Assembly (NCBI GenBank): GCA_964430105.1
Contig: CAYSEF010000001.1
Coordinates: forward strand, 1-64,000
Length of the DNA: 64,000 bases
DNA from: UMGS1696 sp964430105
Lineage (GTDB): Bacteria > Bacillota > Clostridia > Oscillospirales > CAG-272
Direction of reading: 5' to 3'
The notes under the pieces are model-generated. The model was not told where the DNA came from, searched no databases, and saw only the letters and a list, made by a program, of their open reading frames with translations. Of the stretch, positions 8,116 through 16,453 are shown one piece after another (the stretch's first letter is position 1; each line of letters opens with the position of its first letter). The translations under genes were made by a program, and so were the position numbers.

Positions 8116-8796
8116 ATGGTTTCTGAAGCAAAATACAGGCATGAATTCAAATATCCGATAAATGCCTGTGATCGCGAGATGTTGAAAAGACGTCTCGGAA
8201 CTGTCATGAAGCTTGATAAGCACGCAGGACCCGACGGCGGATATAATATCCGTAGCCTGTACTTTGATAATTTCTATGACAAAGCATACTTTGAAAAAGT
8301 AAATGGCTCCAATCCAAGATCCAAATTCCGTATCCGAATCTATAATTGCAGTGACAGCGTCATTACTCTGGAGAAAAAAGTGAAGATGGGTGAGCTTACT
8401 CAGAAGCTTCAAGCCAGACTTACACGAGAAGAGTATGATAAGATAGTCAGTGGCAATATAGACTGGATGCTGCATGATGGGCGTGGCGTTGTTGCCGAGT
8501 TGTACGCACAAATGAAAGGGTACTCCTTGAAACCAAAAACTTTAGTAGAGTATTACAGAATTCCGTTTGTGTATGAACCTGGTAATGTGAGAGTAACACT
8601 TGATTGCAGTATTCGTTCAGGTATTTTCTCAAATAACCTTTTTGACCCGACACCTCTTGTTCCTACAGGGGAGCTTGATGTTCTTGAAGTAAAGTATGAT
8701 GAATTTTTGCCGGATGTCATAAAATATCCGATCAGTATCATCAGCCGCGATAGACAGTCGGTATCCAAGTATGAAGTCTGCCGTAAGTTCGGCTGA
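8116..8796 (+). CDS. VTC-domain protein (polyphosphate polymerase-like)
   Basis: Protein of 226 residues made of a single VTC domain (triphosphate-tunnel fold, related to the yeast Vtc4 polyphosphate polymerase). Visible features are the opening RHEFKYPIN, the basic strand RSKFRIRIYNC near residue 75, TLEKKVKMGELTQK near 90 and the closing LDVLEVKYDEFLPD with SVSKYEVCRKF. These charged residues would line the tunnel. A strong AAGGGAGG lies just before the ATG. The DUF4956 membrane-protein gene follows after 45 bp; the two families are commonly neighbours in Firmicutes. Whether this protein makes polyphosphate is inference from the family. Confidence 0.88.
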   Translation: MVSEAKYRHEFKYPINACDREMLKRRLGTVMKLDKHAGPDGGYNIRSLYFDNFYDKAYFEKVNGSNPRSKFRIRIYNCSDSVITLEKKVKMGELTQKLQARLTREEYDKIVSGNIDWMLHDGRGVVAELYAQMKGYSLKPKTLVEYYRIPFVYEPGNVRVTLDCSIRSGIFSNNLFDPTPLVPTGELDVLEVKYDEFLPDVIKYPISIISRDRQSVSKYEVCRKFG

Positions 8797-8841
8797 TAAT
8801 TCAACAACATTTTTAGATTTTTGAAAGGAAAATATCGCTTT

Positions 8842-9513
8842 ATGAATTTTAATGATATTTTTAAGAACAGCTTTCTTGAGAACACAGTGCAGTTCTCTGT
8901 AGTTGACACCCTCGTTTCTCTTATACTTGCATTTGCTCTCGGTATGTTCATTTATTTTATCTATAAAAAGACATTCCAGGGTGTTATGTTCTCCCGTTCC
9001 TTCGGTGTATCTCTTGTAGCCCTTACAATGATTTCCACATTCATTATCCTTGCCGTAACCTCTAACGTCGTTCTGTCTCTCGGTATGGTCGGTGCGCTTT
9101 CTATCGTTCGTTTCCGTACTGCTATCAAAGATCCTCTCGATGTTGTTTATCTCTTCTGGGCAGTTGGCGTTGGCATCGTTCTCGGCGCTTGCATGTATCC
9201 TCTCGCAGTTATCGGTTCTCTTATCGTTGGTGCTATTCTCCTTGTATTCGTTAACGCAAAAACTCCCGACTGCGATTATATCCTTGTTGTTGAATGTAAA
9301 GATGATGCAGCAGAAAAGAAAGCTGCTGAAATCATCGCTTCCGATGTTAAGAAGCACTCCGTAAAGTCTAAGACTGTTGCTCAGGGTTATGTAGAAGTTA
9401 CATATGAAATCCGTCTCGCAGGCGACAGCACTGAATTTGTTAATAAGCTCTCCGCTACAGCAGGTGTTGATAAGGCTGTACTTGTAAGCTATAACGGCGA
9501 TTATATGGCATAA
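8842..9513 (+). CDS. DUF4956 membrane protein
   Basis: A 223-residue protein with four or five membrane segments in its first 150 residues. It includes the conserved block LGMVGALSIVRFRTAIKDP, which identifies DUF4956, and a soluble C-terminal domain rich in lysine and alanine. The family has no proven activity; it repeatedly neighbours VTC proteins and is thought to act with them at the membrane. An upstream TTG at 8821 is in frame, but GAAAGGAA at 8823-8830 better serves the ATG at 8842. The gene uses a restricted set of codons, which hints at high expression. Probably co-transcribed with the VTC gene. Confidence 0.85.
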   Translation: MNFNDIFKNSFLENTVQFSVVDTLVSLILAFALGMFIYFIYKKTFQGVMFSRSFGVSLVALTMISTFIILAVTSNVVLSLGMVGALSIVRFRTAIKDPLDVVYLFWAVGVGIVLGACMYPLAVIGSLIVGAILLVFVNAKTPDCDYILVVECKDDAAEKKAAEIIASDVKKHSVKSKTVAQGYVEVTYEIRLAGDSTEFVNKLSATAGVDKAVLVSYNGDYMA

Positions 9514-9588
9514 TTTCGTTTAAGATTGACCCGATATCCTGAATATGCTGTATGGCAGACGAAATTTTAAGAAAAGTGAGGGAAAATA

Positions 9589-10281
9589 ATGGGAACAAAG
9601 CTTTTGGTTATTGATGATGATCCCAATATCTGTGATCTGTTGAAGTTTTATTTTGAAAATGAAGGTTACGAAGTAAAAACTGCCGGTGATGGAATTGAAG
9701 GTCTCAGCTATTTTAAGATGTATGAGCCGGATCTTGTATTGCTTGATCTGATGCTTCCTAAGAATAAAGATGGCAATCAGGTTTGCCGTGAGATTCGTGC
9801 AATCTCCTCAAAGCCTGTTATCATGATCACTGCAAAGGATGAAGTTCTTGATAAAGTAGTCGGTCTTGAGCTTGGTGCGGACGACTTTGTGGTAAAGCCT
9901 TTCGATATGAAGGAGCTTTCTGCACGTATCAAGGCAGTACTTAGACGTTATTCGGCACACGATATTCAGAACGATGATGAAACTATCAAGTTCGAGAATA
10001 TTGAGATAAGCAAGAATAAATACGAACTTAAGCTCTGTGGTAAGGCTGTTGATATCCCACCAAAGGAACTCGAGCTTCTGTATTTCCTTGCCTCCAATTT
10101 CAATCGTGTGTTTACAAGAGACCAGCTTCTTGATAAGGTTTGGGGATTTGATTATCTCGGTGACTCACGAACTGTTGATGTTCATGTAAAGCGTCTTCGC
10201 GAAAAGCTCGAAGGTGTTTCCGATAAGTGGACTTTGAAAACAGTTTGGGGCGTCGGCTACAAATTTGAACTTATCCAGTAA
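9589..10281 (+). CDS. OmpR/PhoB-family response regulator
   Basis: DNA-binding response regulator of 230 residues. The receiver domain (about 1-120) has the acidic pocket DDD (9-11), the phospho-acceptor D53 in LVLLDLMLP, T in MITAKD and K in VVKPFD. The C-terminal winged helix (about 130-228) ends with the usual RTVDVHVKRLREKLE and VWGVGYKFE. It lies 91 bp upstream of a sensor kinase gene and should be its partner. The hairpin at 10314-10343 in the gap may lower kinase expression relative to the regulator. Close to PhoP/PhoB/WalR types, but the signal cannot be named. Confidence 0.93.
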   Translation: MGTKLLVIDDDPNICDLLKFYFENEGYEVKTAGDGIEGLSYFKMYEPDLVLLDLMLPKNKDGNQVCREIRAISSKPVIMITAKDEVLDKVVGLELGADDFVVKPFDMKELSARIKAVLRRYSAHDIQNDDETIKFENIEISKNKYELKLCGKAVDIPPKELELLYFLASNFNRVFTRDQLLDKVWGFDYLGDSRTVDVHVKRLREKLEGVSDKWTLKTVWGVGYKFELIQ

Positions 10282-10313
10282 ATAAGTAATACAGTTTATA
10301 AAAAATTCTGTAA

Positions 10314-10350
10314 GGGGGATGCTTTTTTCGTAAAGTGTCCCCCATTTTCT
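10314..10350 (+). terminator. Hairpin between regulator and kinase genes, possible attenuator
   Basis: GGGGGA (10314-10319) pairs with TCCCCC (10338-10343) and is followed by ATTTTCTT. A short terminator-like stem inside the likely operon, so partial termination is plausible. Confidence 0.5.
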
Positions 10351-10372
10351 TCAATGTAAAATTTCCCGGACG

Positions 10373-11899
10373 GTGTATTCAATGTTTAAAAGTGTATTTG
10401 TAAAATATATCTCCGCTTTTATGCTTATCAATATTATGAGCATATTCCTTTCAACTTCTATTATTACGACACTTGTAAATATCTATGATGAGAATAATAA
10501 GACACGTGCGCTGAGCAATATTGCTTATGATTCAACCAAATTTATGATAGAAGACTATTCGCAAAGCGGTGAAGTAAGCTTCAATGATTATCTGAATAAC
10601 AGCGTGTATAAAATAATCCCCATTCTTGATGCGATGTCTACAAACGTAGAGGAAATCGTTATTTTCGTTTCGGATGGAGATGGAAACATTAAGATCGTTG
10701 GTGGCTCTGACGTTGCGGAGACTTATTCAGGTGAAGACGGTCTTATAACAGCAGGCGAAGAGCTTGCATACCCAACATCGGTAATCGAAAAGCTAAAATT
10801 GGATGGTGAAATTTCGAAGGAAGATACCCTTGATGGATTTTTCACCGAGGAACGTCTTTACTATATGCAGCCTATCACAACAAAAGAGGGTAAGGTGGTA
10901 GGCTCAGTCATGACCTGTACCATGAATTCCGATATCGACGAGCTTCTTGAGGCTATGATAAAAACGATGACTATGTCAACACTATGGCTCATGCTGGCGG
11001 CACTTATAGCGGTATATTTTATTACCGAAAGATTTGTGTCACCGTTGCGTGCTATGAGCAGAGCGGCAAGACAGTTTGCATCAGGGCATTTTGATGTTAG
11101 AATCGAAGTAAGCGGAAACGATGAGGTCGCAGAACTGGCTGATGCATTTAATAATATGGCAAATTCACTTCAGCATAGTGAAGAAACACGTCGTCTTTTC
11201 CTTGCGAATGTGTCACATGATTTGCGAACACCTATGACAACAATATCCGGCTTTATCGATAATATAATAGCAGGTACGATACCACAGGATAAAGTACCGC
11301 ATTATCTTGGAGTTATCGCCTCAGAGGTGCGTCGTTTGTCACGCCTTGTGTCCAGCCTTCTGGATATTACAAAAATTCAAGCAGGTGAGCGTAAGTTTAA
11401 TATGGCTCCGTTTGATATATGTGAAATGGCGCGTGAAATCATAATTTCATCGGAACAGCGACTTGAAGACAAAAAGCTGGATGTTGAATTTGATGCAGAC
11501 CATGATAATATGTTTGTAAATGCAGACCGTGATGCAATACATCAGGTGCTTTACAATATTTGCGATAATGCAATAAAGTTTTCACAAGAGGGCGGAAAAT
11601 ATATCGTCAGAATCAAAGAAAACGGCTCTAAAACCACGGTCAGTGTTTATAATGAAGGCGAGGGTATTACGGCAGAAGATCTTCCGTATGTTTTTGACAG
11701 ATTCTATAAAAGTGACAGAAGCCGTGGACTTGATAAAACAGGCGTAGGACTTGGGCTTTATATTTCGCGAACAATAATTGAAGCCCATAATGAAAAAATC
11801 AAAGTTGAGAGCGAATATGGTAAATGGTGTCAGTTTACATTCACCCTTGCCAAAACAACAGCTCCAAAGAATACAGTAAACGGAGATATCCAAAAATGA
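10373..11899 (+). CDS. Sensor histidine kinase
   Basis: Membrane sensor kinase of about 505 residues. A first membrane segment (about 10-35), an extracytoplasmic sensor region (about 36-200), a second membrane segment (about 203-220), a HAMP linker (about 220-270), a HisKA domain with the phospho-acceptor H282 in NVSHDLRTPM, and a HATPase domain with DNAIKFS, VYNEGEGI and GVGLGLYISR. The frame opens at a GTG at 10373; the ATG at 10382 is an equally good start. The kinase stop overlaps the ATG of the methyltransferase gene (ATGA), so those two are translationally coupled. Partner of the upstream OmpR-type regulator. Confidence 0.93.
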   Translation: MYSMFKSVFVKYISAFMLINIMSIFLSTSIITTLVNIYDENNKTRALSNIAYDSTKFMIEDYSQSGEVSFNDYLNNSVYKIIPILDAMSTNVEEIVIFVSDGDGNIKIVGGSDVAETYSGEDGLITAGEELAYPTSVIEKLKLDGEISKEDTLDGFFTEERLYYMQPITTKEGKVVGSVMTCTMNSDIDELLEAMIKTMTMSTLWLMLAALIAVYFITERFVSPLRAMSRAARQFASGHFDVRIEVSGNDEVAELADAFNNMANSLQHSEETRRLFLANVSHDLRTPMTTISGFIDNIIAGTIPQDKVPHYLGVIASEVRRLSRLVSSLLDITKIQAGERKFNMAPFDICEMAREIIISSEQRLEDKKLDVEFDADHDNMFVNADRDAIHQVLYNICDNAIKFSQEGGKYIVRIKENGSKTTVSVYNEGEGITAEDLPYVFDRFYKSDRSRGLDKTGVGLGLYISRTIIEAHNEKIKVESEYGKWCQFTFTLAKTTAPKNTVNGDIQK

Positions 11900-13020
11900 C
11901 ATTAAAATACACAGCAACATGCCTGTTCGGACTTGAAGGGCTTCTCGGTGAGGAAATAGAAAAGCTCGGATATCGCAGGGTAGATAATATGGATGGCAGA
12001 ATCACCTTTGTTGGTGATGAAAATACTGCCGCAGTTTGTAATATAAACCTTCGATATGCAGAAAGACTGTATCTAAACCTTGGCTCTTTTGAAGCAAAAA
12101 CCTTCACCGAGCTTTTTGATGGTACAAAGGAATTACCTTGGGAAGATTTTATAGGACGTGATGACGAATTTCCTGTCAGTGGTCACGCTATAAAAAGCCA
12201 GCTTTTTTCAGTTCCCGATTGCCAGAAAATCGTAAAAAAAGCTATTGTAAATCGCCTTGGTGAAAAGTATTCGCTTGTAAGACTTCCGGAAACCGGCATA
12301 AGATATAAGATAGAATTCTTCATCTTTAAGGATAAAGCATCTCTTATGATTGATTTGTCAGGTGTGCCATTGCATAAGCGTGGATACCGTCCCGAAACAG
12401 TCGAGGCACCTATCCGTGAAACTTTAGCTGCTGCAATGGTGAAGCTTGCAAGACCACGAGAGGATGTGCTTTTGTGGGATCCGTTCTGTGGCTCCGGAAC
12501 AATAGCAATAGAAGCCTCGATGATGATGAAAAATATTGCACCGGGCGTGAACAGAACCTTCGTGTCTGAGCAGTATCCCGCATTTCCGCAGGAATCATGG
12601 AAGTTGGCACGTGAGAAAGCAAATGATGAAGTAAAGAGCGACTGCCATTTCGAAGCATATGCAACTGATATCGAACCAAATTGCGTGAGAATAGCTGAAG
12701 AATCAGCGAAACGTGCGGGAGTTGGCGAAATGATAAACTGTTTCCAAATGGATGCACTCGATATCGATACACTTGGCAGACGTGGAACTATCGTAACAAA
12801 TCCGCCTTACGGTGATAGATTGCTTACACTTGAAGAAGCGGAAGACCTTTACCGTGCAATGGGACAGGCTTTTGCAAGGCTTGAAAGATGGCAGATATAC
12901 GTCATAACACAGAGCGAAGTTTTCCCGAAGCTATATGGCAGACGAGCCGACAAAATTCGCAAGCTGTATAACGGAATGATACCGTGCTATTACTATCAGT
13001 TTTTTAAGGCTCCGAAATGA
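11896..13020 (+). CDS. THUMP-domain class I SAM-dependent RNA methyltransferase (RlmL/YpsC-like)
   Basis: Predicted 23S rRNA guanine-N2 methyltransferase of 374 residues. A THUMP RNA-binding domain covers about residues 1-160. The Rossmann methyltransferase domain has DPFCGSGTIAIEA (SAM binding) near 196 and NPPYGDRL (catalytic NPPY) near 303. The frame is open further upstream, inside the kinase gene, but the ATG at 11896 overlaps the kinase stop and the homologous region starts MTLKYTATC, so this start is chosen. Coupling of an rRNA methyltransferase to a two-component system is uncommon but may only reflect operon packing. A terminator follows at 13072. Confidence 0.9.
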   Translation: MTLKYTATCLFGLEGLLGEEIEKLGYRRVDNMDGRITFVGDENTAAVCNINLRYAERLYLNLGSFEAKTFTELFDGTKELPWEDFIGRDDEFPVSGHAIKSQLFSVPDCQKIVKKAIVNRLGEKYSLVRLPETGIRYKIEFFIFKDKASLMIDLSGVPLHKRGYRPETVEAPIRETLAAAMVKLARPREDVLLWDPFCGSGTIAIEASMMMKNIAPGVNRTFVSEQYPAFPQESWKLAREKANDEVKSDCHFEAYATDIEPNCVRIAEESAKRAGVGEMINCFQMDALDIDTLGRRGTIVTNPPYGDRLLTLEEAEDLYRAMGQAFARLERWQIYVITQSEVFPKLYGRRADKIRKLYNGMIPCYYYQFFKAPK

Positions 13021-13036
13021 GCTTTGATTTGTTAAA

Positions 13037-13071
13037 AATCGAATAAATCGAATAAATTGAATAAAACGAAG
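13037..13071 (+). repeat. Short tandem repeat, 9-bp unit
   Basis: AAATCGAAT, AAATCGAAT, AAATTGAAT and AAAACGAAG follow each other between the methyltransferase gene and the spoVAF hairpin. Could be slippage-generated or a binding-site array. Confidence 0.6.
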
Positions 13072-13114
13072 AAACTCCGTCTATCATTTGCTTAAAGAAA
13101 AATAGACGGAGTTT
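13072..13114 (+). terminator. Hairpin that terminates upstream transcription and buries the spoVAF ribosome site
   Basis: Exact 13-bp arms AAACTCCGTCTAT (13072-13084) and ATAGACGGAGTTT (13102-13114) followed by TTGTT. The descending arm contains GGAG (13108-13111), the only ribosome-site candidate for the spoVAF ATG at 13119. Confidence 0.82.
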
Positions 13115-13118
13115 TGTT

Positions 13119-14546
13119 ATGGAAGTATTCAAAGAAAAATTGAGTGGTCAATATGAGAATGATATTGCACATATCGAAAAAATATTGCACCCAAACGATA
13201 ATTTCGATATGATTCGCAAGTCATTGACGGTAGCAGATGCAAAAATTACGATGTACTATATAGACGGTCTTGTGAAAAGCGAAACTTTGCAGAAATTGCT
13301 GACATATATTGTGTCAGTTAAGGATTTTGGCAACAGACAGGCTGGCGATGCACAAAAATTCGCAGATATGCATATTACAGCCGCAGAGGTTGATGTTACA
13401 GATTCGGTAGATACGATAGTGCTTATGGTTATGAGCGGATGTACAGCGTTTTTTTGTGACAAATTTGATAATAAAGCACTGGTTATCGATCTTCGCACAT
13501 ATCCGGCAAGGAATACGGAAGAACCGGAAAACGATAAAGTAATGCGTGGAAGTCGTGACGGATTTGTAGAAACACTGATTTTTAATACTGCCATGATACG
13601 TCGCAGAATACGTGATCCGGAATTGACAATACGATATATCAATGCCGGAAAAAGCTCGCGTACAGATATTGCGGTCTGCTATATGAAAACAAGAGCTGAC
13701 ACAGATTATGTCGAAGAGCTTTGCAGTAGAATAAAGACACTTGATACTGATTCGCTGACTCTCGGACACCAAAGCCTTTCGGAATCACTTATTAAAACAC
13801 GTTGGTATAACCCATTTCCAAAATTACGCTCAACCGAAAGACCTGATGCAGCGGCAGCTACAATTCTTGAAGGGGGAATTATAGTACTGTGTGATAACAG
13901 TCCGGAAGCAATGATTTTTCCAACCTCGCTTTTTGACTTTTTGCAGGAAACAGACGATTATTATTTTCCACCGCTTACCGGATCGTATTTAAGAGTACTG
14001 CGACATATCATATTTTGGATGACAGTGTTTGCGACTCCGTTGTGGTATCTTGCACTTATGCATGGTGAACAGCTTCCGCAGTGGTTGCAATTCATAATTC
14101 CGAAGGAGCCCGGAGCATTGCCGATTTTTGTACAGCTTATTGTTACAGAATTTGCTTTGGATGGCTTAAAGCTGGCTTCTCTCAATACACCAAGTGTGCT
14201 TTCAAATTCGCTGTCTGTTGTCGGTGGACTTCTTCTGGGAGATTTTGCTGTTACAGTAGGATGGCTTTCGCCTGACGTTATTTTGTATATGGCATTTGTG
14301 GCGATAGCTAATTTTACTCAATCGAATTACGAGCTTGGATATGCATTCAAGTATATGCGTGTGCTTACGTTGATTTTAACGGCAATTTTCGATTACGTAG
14401 GTTTTGTCCTCGGTATTATTGTAACAATAACTTTGGCTGCAACAAATAAAAACGTAAACGGTAAACGAAATTACCTTTATCCACTTATTCCGTGGAATGG
14501 AAAGGCAATGGCAAGACTGATTTTTCGCCTGAAAAAATACTGTTAG
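13119..14546 (+). CDS. spoVAF: Spore germination protein SpoVAF (GerA family)
   Basis: Membrane protein of 475 residues from the GerA/SpoVAF family, acting in the inner membrane of the spore during germination. The soluble N-terminal part (1-285) has GSRDGFVETLIFNTAMIRRR (about 144-163), typical of SpoVAF, and TRWYNPFPKLRSTERPDAA. The C-terminal part has about five membrane segments (about 290-445). No spoVAA-E genes are adjacent, so it stands alone between two strong terminators. Its GGAG ribosome site lies inside the arm of the upstream hairpin, so a transcript starting upstream would hide it while one starting within the hairpin would expose it. No clear sigma-G promoter was found by eye. 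Confidence 0.9.
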   Translation: MEVFKEKLSGQYENDIAHIEKILHPNDNFDMIRKSLTVADAKITMYYIDGLVKSETLQKLLTYIVSVKDFGNRQAGDAQKFADMHITAAEVDVTDSVDTIVLMVMSGCTAFFCDKFDNKALVIDLRTYPARNTEEPENDKVMRGSRDGFVETLIFNTAMIRRRIRDPELTIRYINAGKSSRTDIAVCYMKTRADTDYVEELCSRIKTLDTDSLTLGHQSLSESLIKTRWYNPFPKLRSTERPDAAAATILEGGIIVLCDNSPEAMIFPTSLFDFLQETDDYYFPPLTGSYLRVLRHIIFWMTVFATPLWYLALMHGEQLPQWLQFIIPKEPGALPIFVQLIVTEFALDGLKLASLNTPSVLSNSLSVVGGLLLGDFAVTVGWLSPDVILYMAFVAIANFTQSNYELGYAFKYMRVLTLILTAIFDYVGFVLGIIVTITLAATNKNVNGKRNYLYPLIPWNGKAMARLIFRLKKYC

Positions 14547-14561
14547 CAGATAAAGCAAAAA

Positions 14562-14615
14562 TGGCGTGTTGCATTACGTTTAAGAATGTAATTTGCAATA
14601 CGCCACTTTTTTTCT
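14562..14615 (+). terminator. Terminator after spoVAF
   Basis: Long stem between TGGCGTGTTGCATTAC (14562-14577) and GTAATTTGCAATACGCCA (14588-14605) with small bulges, followed by a seven-T run. Confidence 0.88.
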
Positions 14616-14666
14616 GTAATATCCAAAAGATTATAGACTGCTTTTTTTCGATTTAATTTTCTGGTC

Positions 14667-14695
14667 TTGTTATTTTATACAATGTATGGTATAAT
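14667..14695 (+). promoter_or_regulatory. Promoter for the heterodimeric ABC exporter
   Basis: TTGTTA (14667-14672), 17 bp, TATAAT (14690-14695) with an extended TGG before the -10 box. The spacer contains the palindrome ATACAATGTAT. Confidence 0.7.
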
Positions 14696-14729
14696 TTAAT
14701 GTAAATAAAAACGAAAGGCAGGAAAAACT

Positions 14730-16451
14730 GTGAAACATCTTCTCAAATACATGAGATCATATACAGCTGAATCTATCCTCGGACCTTTGTTCAAGCTTCT
14801 TGAGGCAATGTTTGAGTTGTTTGTACCTCTTGTTGTTGCTAACATCATTGACTATGGTATTGCGGAGGGTGACCGTGGCTATATAGTCGGAAAATTCGGT
14901 CTGCTTATCGCCCTCAGCGTAATAGGTATCGTATGCTCTGTTACAGCACAATATTTTGCTGCAAAAGCATCTGTAGGAACAAGCGCAAAGCTTCGTCACG
15001 CATTGTTTGAGCATATTGAAAAATTATCATTCTCCGACCTTGATAGAATTGGTATTCCTACGCTTATTACACGTCTTACAGGGGATCTTAATACTGTTCA
15101 GAACGGTATCAATATCGCACTCAGACTTCTTTTGCGTTCTCCGTTTGTCGTTGTTGGTGCGATGGTGATGGCATTCACTATTGATAAAAAATCATCATTG
15201 ATCTTTTTGGCGGTAATAGCTGTTCTGTCAATCATTGTAACTATTATAATGCGTGCCTCTGTACCTGCATATAAAAAAGTACAGGGAGAGCTTGACTCTA
15301 TCACAGGAACTACCCGTGAAAATCTCGCAGGCGCAAGAGTTATTCGTGCGTTCCGGATGGAGGATACCGAAAGAGAAAAATTTGCTGAGCATAACAATGC
15401 ACTGAAAAAAAGCCAGAAATTCGCCGGATGGATATCTGCTCTTATGAATCCGCTGACTTTTGTTATTCTTAATTTCGGTATAGTAATATTACTGTATTAT
15501 TCAGGCGTGCAAGTAAGTGCAGGAGCTCTTACAGGTGGTCAGGTGGTTGCGCTTTACAACTATATGACTCAGATACTCGTCGAGCTTATCAAATTTGCAA
15601 ATCTTATCGTAAGCATTTCCAAGGCTGTTTCTTGCATGAACAGAATTGAAGAAGTTCTTGTTACCGAACCTGCAATGTCATTTACTGAAGTTGCTCCTAC
15701 AGAAAATAAAAATGCACCTGCTATTGAATTCCGTGACGTTACTCTGCGTTATACAAGCGAAGCAGATCCCGCTCTCACTGATGCAACATTTACAATAGCT
15801 CGTGGCGAAACTGTCGGTATAATCGGTGGTACAGGTTGCGGAAAAACTTCACTTGTGTCGCTTATTCCAAGATTCTATGATGCAGAAAACGGTGAGGTTC
15901 TCGTAAATGGTGTAAATGTTAGAGAATATCCTGCTGAAACTCTGCGTGGCAAGATAGGCTATGTTCTCCAGCGTGCATCTTTGTTTAAGGGAACTATCCG
16001 TGAAAATCTCGAATGGGGCAATCCGACTGCAAGTGATGATGAAATCGCAGAAGCAGTAAGATCGGCACAGGCTTCAGACGTTATTGCAGCTAAAAATGAT
16101 GGACTTTCTGCATCTGTTGAACAAAACGGACGAAACTTCTCAGGCGGTCAGCGTCAAAGACTTACTATTGCACGTGCACTTGTAAGAAAGCCGGAAATAC
16201 TTATTTTTGATGATTCAGCATCAGCTCTCGACTTTGCTACAGATGCTGCACTTAGAAGGGAACTTGCCGCTCTCGATTATAAACCTACAACGATTATCGT
16301 TTCACAGAGAACTTCGTCAATACAGTATGCAGATAAAATCATCGTTCTCGATGATAGCCGTATTGTTGGTATCGGTAAGCATTCTGAACTTCTTGACACT
16401 TGTTCTGTATATCGTGAAATTTATGAATCTCAGTATAAAAAGGAGGCGTAA
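14730..16451 (+). CDS. ABC exporter subunit with degenerate catalytic residues
   Basis: Half-transporter of 573 residues: six membrane helices (about 1-310), then a nucleotide-binding domain with Walker A GGTGCGKTS (about 366-374), signature FSGGQRQR and Walker B ILIFDDSASALD. The catalytic glutamate after Walker B is Asp, and the H-loop reads VSQRTSS, with Gln in place of His. Both changes are the marks of the degenerate partner in heterodimeric exporters such as the BmrCD and TM287/288 types. The next gene, starting 3 bp after the stop, has canonical residues at both places. Likely exports drugs, lipids or peptides; the substrate is unknown. Confidence 0.92.
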   Translation: MKHLLKYMRSYTAESILGPLFKLLEAMFELFVPLVVANIIDYGIAEGDRGYIVGKFGLLIALSVIGIVCSVTAQYFAAKASVGTSAKLRHALFEHIEKLSFSDLDRIGIPTLITRLTGDLNTVQNGINIALRLLLRSPFVVVGAMVMAFTIDKKSSLIFLAVIAVLSIIVTIIMRASVPAYKKVQGELDSITGTTRENLAGARVIRAFRMEDTEREKFAEHNNALKKSQKFAGWISALMNPLTFVILNFGIVILLYYSGVQVSAGALTGGQVVALYNYMTQILVELIKFANLIVSISKAVSCMNRIEEVLVTEPAMSFTEVAPTENKNAPAIEFRDVTLRYTSEADPALTDATFTIARGETVGIIGGTGCGKTSLVSLIPRFYDAENGEVLVNGVNVREYPAETLRGKIGYVLQRASLFKGTIRENLEWGNPTASDDEIAEAVRSAQASDVIAAKNDGLSASVEQNGRNFSGGQRQRLTIARALVRKPEILIFDDSASALDFATDAALRRELAALDYKPTTIIVSQRTSSIQYADKIIVLDDSRIVGIGKHSELLDTCSVYREIYESQYKKEA

Positions 16452-16453
16452 CC

